Source: an uncultured Collinsella sp. | Lineage (GTDB): Bacteria > Actinomycetota > Coriobacteriia > Coriobacteriales > Coriobacteriaceae | NCBI GenBank assembly: GCA_937926755.1 | Contig: CALBBA010000181.1 | Location: 1-16,073, forward strand | Reading direction: 5' to 3' | DNA: 16,073 bases | Shown here: positions 14,637-16,073 of the stretch, piece by piece | Position numbering within the stretch: the stretch's first letter is position 1 | Layout: each line of letters begins with the position of its first letter | Translations under genes and position numbers: made by a program | Notes under the pieces: model-generated | Databases searched by the model: none | Told to the model about the DNA's origin: nothing | What the model saw: the letters and a program-made list of their open reading frames with translations, nothing else

Positions 14637-15529
14637 ATGGCAAATGCAAAGACACTGGTCGTCGGCGGCCAGTCGCTCAACGTCATCGACGATACCGCGC
14701 GCAGCAACGCGCAGACGGCGCTCAACAACGCCGAGTACAACCGCCAGGGCCAAATCGGCAAGTACGGCGGGCAGAGCATCGCCACCATCCTGGCGGGAGA
14801 GATCGGCAGCGGCAGCGTGTACGACGCGCTGCATAAGCGCATCGCCGCCGCGAACTTCGCAGGCCTGCGCGTGGGCGACTACCTGGACGTGCCGCTTGTG
14901 AGCGCATCCGCCGTCACCACACAGCAATCTGTGCGGTTCCTGCTTGCCCACATCGACCCGTACCTTTACTGCGGCGACAACAGCAAGGGACACCATATCG
15001 CGTTCGTGGCCTCCGCGCCCATCGCCGTGGCCAAGACCGTGACCGGCGTTGCCAACGACAGCTTCCTGATGTGGAACACGACCAACACGAACCAGGGCAC
15101 CGCCGGCCAGAAATGCCCCTACCCCAACAGCAACCTCAAGGCGTGGGAGACGGCCTTCGAGGCGTGCCTGCCCGAGGGGCTGACCAAGTACCTGCTGACC
15201 CAGCGCGTCCTGCTTGAGGAGCGGTACAGCGCCAGCGGCGCGCTCAACGACTCCAACTCGTGGAGCTGGCAGGATATCGGCAAGGTATTCTCGCTGTCCG
15301 AGATGGAGGTGTACGGCTGTCCCGTGTGGGGGACGAAGGGCTACAGCGTCGGCTTCGACTGCCAGTGGGACCTGTTCCGCGACACCGCTCACCGAGTCAA
15401 CGGAAATCGGCGCCTTTGGTGGCTGCGTTCCGTTGCGTCGGGCTCCGCGTCCGACGTGTGCTTTGTCGACTCCAACGGCGATGCCAACTGCGGCTCGGCG
15501 GGGGGCGGGTGGGGTTGGTCCCCCCCCCG
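14637..15529 (+). CDS. Receptor-binding tail protein with DUF6273-type domain; 3' end lost at a junction
   Basis: The gene starts at ATG 14637 after a near-perfect Shine-Dalgarno (TAAGGAGG at 14625-14632). Residues 1-45 (AKTLVVGGQSLNVIDDTAR) look like a tail-attachment segment. From residue ~75 the pattern of DUF6273 domains follows: GDYLDVPL, FLLAHIDPYLYCGD, HHIAFVASAPIA, MWNTTNTNQG, a long helical/loop segment, then FSLSEMEVYG and WWLRSVASGSASDVC (Trp at 261-262). This C-type-lectin-like domain is common in proteins that bind cell surfaces and is a frequent target of DGRs. The expected final strand (family ending about GV-x-P-x-F-x-I-G) is missing. At about residue 290 the frame enters a G-rich run and C9 and continues only as an unrelated antisense reading to 16031. 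The true protein is therefore likely ~300 residues, and only ~290 are seen. Confidence 0.78.
15390..15519 (+). other. Probable DGR variable region at the 3' end of the receptor-binding gene
   Basis: This is the C-terminal Trp-Trp-Leu-Arg-Ser segment of the DUF6273-type domain. It has a long adenine-free stretch (15407-15453, 47 bases) coding the invariant core, while codons where retroelement targets usually vary (around ASDVCFVDSNGDANCGS) differ from the AAC-type codons a template would carry. This pattern is expected after adenine-specific mutagenic homing. No template repeat, reverse transcriptase or accessory gene is in the window, so the call is inference. Confidence 0.5.
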
Positions 15530-15530
15530 C
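15500..15530. other. Abrupt junction, probable assembly misjoin
   Basis: A G-rich stretch (15500-15518) runs directly into nine Cs (15520-15528). Left of it is phage coding sequence on +. Right of it is unrelated coding sequence on - with different codon use. Reading toward the join from either side, the sequence degenerates into G-runs, as reads with G-homopolymer tails do. No repeat, integrase site or stop codon separates the two genes. Confidence 0.7.
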
Positions 15531-16073
15531 CTGCCCGGCCGCGGTAAACGCCGCCAGCCACTGTTCCAGCAGCTCCTCCTCCCATGGCAGATACTGGCTC
15601 CGCCGCATGATCGAAAAAGTTTCCCAGTCGTCCTGACAGGCTGCCCTGCCGCCGATGCCCTGCACTTTATCGAACGTGCGGAATTCCAGTTCCGCCAGCT
15701 GTTCCACCGTGGCACGGTGCTTTTCCAGAGCCGCCGCCTGTGCCGCCAGCGTCTTGGCAGTATCCGCCAAAAACGGAGCCTGTGCCGTGGTTTTTTCGGT
15801 TTTGTCCATTGCTGTGCACTCCTTTCCGATTGCCGCACAAATGCTCTCGATCTGTCCGCTGCCGTCCTGCTCCGGCGGCAAAAGCAGCAGGTTTCGCAGG
15901 GATTCCGCCAGTGCTCCGAAACCCTCCAGTTCCGCGGTGCTCCGCAGAAGCCACTTCTCATAGGGAGCGTACTGGTTCCGGAGCAGATGACACGCTTCCA
16001 TGGCATTTTTGCAGAATTCTGTCAAATATAGCTGTGCCGTGGCGTTGTCGCCCCGCTGCCGCATGCGGGGATA
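15525..16073 (-). CDS. DUF4037 (C-terminal part) to DUF4125 (N-terminal part) fragment, partial at both ends
   Basis: Read on the - strand from the window edge, the frame is open throughout with no true start. It opens YPRMRQRGDNATAQLYLTEF and continues MEACHLLRNQYAPYEKW, the pattern of the C-terminal half of DUF4037 proteins (nucleotidyltransferase-like, unknown role). After a Lys/Glu-rich linker and a helix of Ala, Gln and Leu comes LEFRTFDKVQGIGGRAACQDDW then FSIMRRSQYLPWEEELLEQW, the well-recognised DUF4125 opening. Fusions of these two domains occur in Firmicutes. Codons include more AAA, TTT, GAA and AT-ending forms than the phage genes, so this looks like DNA of another organism. It breaks off after AFTAAGQAG, where a DUF4125 domain should continue, at the G9/C9 run. 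The domain match is good; any function is unknown. Confidence 0.72.

Noticed and set aside
14313..15524. Continuation of the - strand DUF4125 frame through the receptor-binding and BppU-like genes
   Set aside because: The domain pattern stops at the G9/C9 run; further left it is only an Arg/Val-rich shadow of the phage genes.
15530..16031. Continuation of the receptor-binding protein to 464 residues
   Set aside because: Beyond the junction this frame is antisense to a clear DUF4037/DUF4125 coding fragment and loses all DUF6273 character.
1..16073. tRNA genes, CRISPR arrays, insertion sequences, attachment sites
   Set aside because: No cloverleaf-like sequence, regularly spaced repeats, transposase frame or duplicated att-like core was seen in reading both strands.

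Overview
The window is mostly the head and tail module of a tailed double-stranded DNA phage with a long non-contractile tail (siphovirus type), either a prophage or a free phage contig. Every phage gene lies on the + strand. The genes are packed with overlaps of 1 to 20 bases or very short gaps, and nearly all have a clear Shine-Dalgarno sequence. By eye the DNA is about two thirds G+C. The protein set (SPP1-type portal, MuF-type minor capsid protein with a nuclease-like tail, short scaffold, Gp19/Gp15/Gp42-type connector, BppU-like baseplate protein, DUF6273-type receptor-binding protein) and the codon use suggest a high-GC gut actinobacterial host, probably of class Coriobacteriia. That host assignment is an inference; no host gene in the phage part confirms it.

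Layout. Bases 1-2654 carry the portal and the MuF-like minor capsid protein, whose last ~120 residues look like a PD-(D/E)XK or CdiA-C-type nuclease domain. Bases 2655-2884 hold no gene. They contain a long imperfect inverted repeat, an intrinsic-terminator-like hairpin and a cluster of small GC hairpins built on a repeated 10-mer. Bases 2885-4465 encode scaffold, major capsid protein and a small possible head-fiber protein. Bases 4468-5825 encode the neck and connector proteins: connector, head closure, gp10-like and tail terminator. Bases 5835-10224 encode the major tail protein, a tail assembly chaperone pair joined by a programmed -1 frameshift (A AAA AAC at 6652-6658), the tape measure protein and the distal tail protein. 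Bases 10225-15529 encode a 1084-residue tail-tip protein with internal repeats, a small unknown protein, a BppU-like baseplate protein and a receptor-binding protein. The 3' end of the receptor-binding gene looks like the variable region of a diversity-generating retroelement (DGR) target.

At about 15500-15530 the sequence changes abruptly. The receptor-binding gene loses its expected end inside a G-rich stretch that runs into nine Cs. From there to the window end the DNA encodes, on the - strand, a fragment with the C-terminal part of a DUF4037 protein followed by the start of a DUF4125 domain, in clearly different codon use (Firmicutes-like). I think this is an assembly misjoin rather than real biology: a repeated DGR variable region is a natural contig break, and both flanks run into G-homopolymer when read toward the join.

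Not visible: terminase, lysis genes, integrase, repressor, and the reverse transcriptase, template repeat and accessory gene of the inferred DGR.
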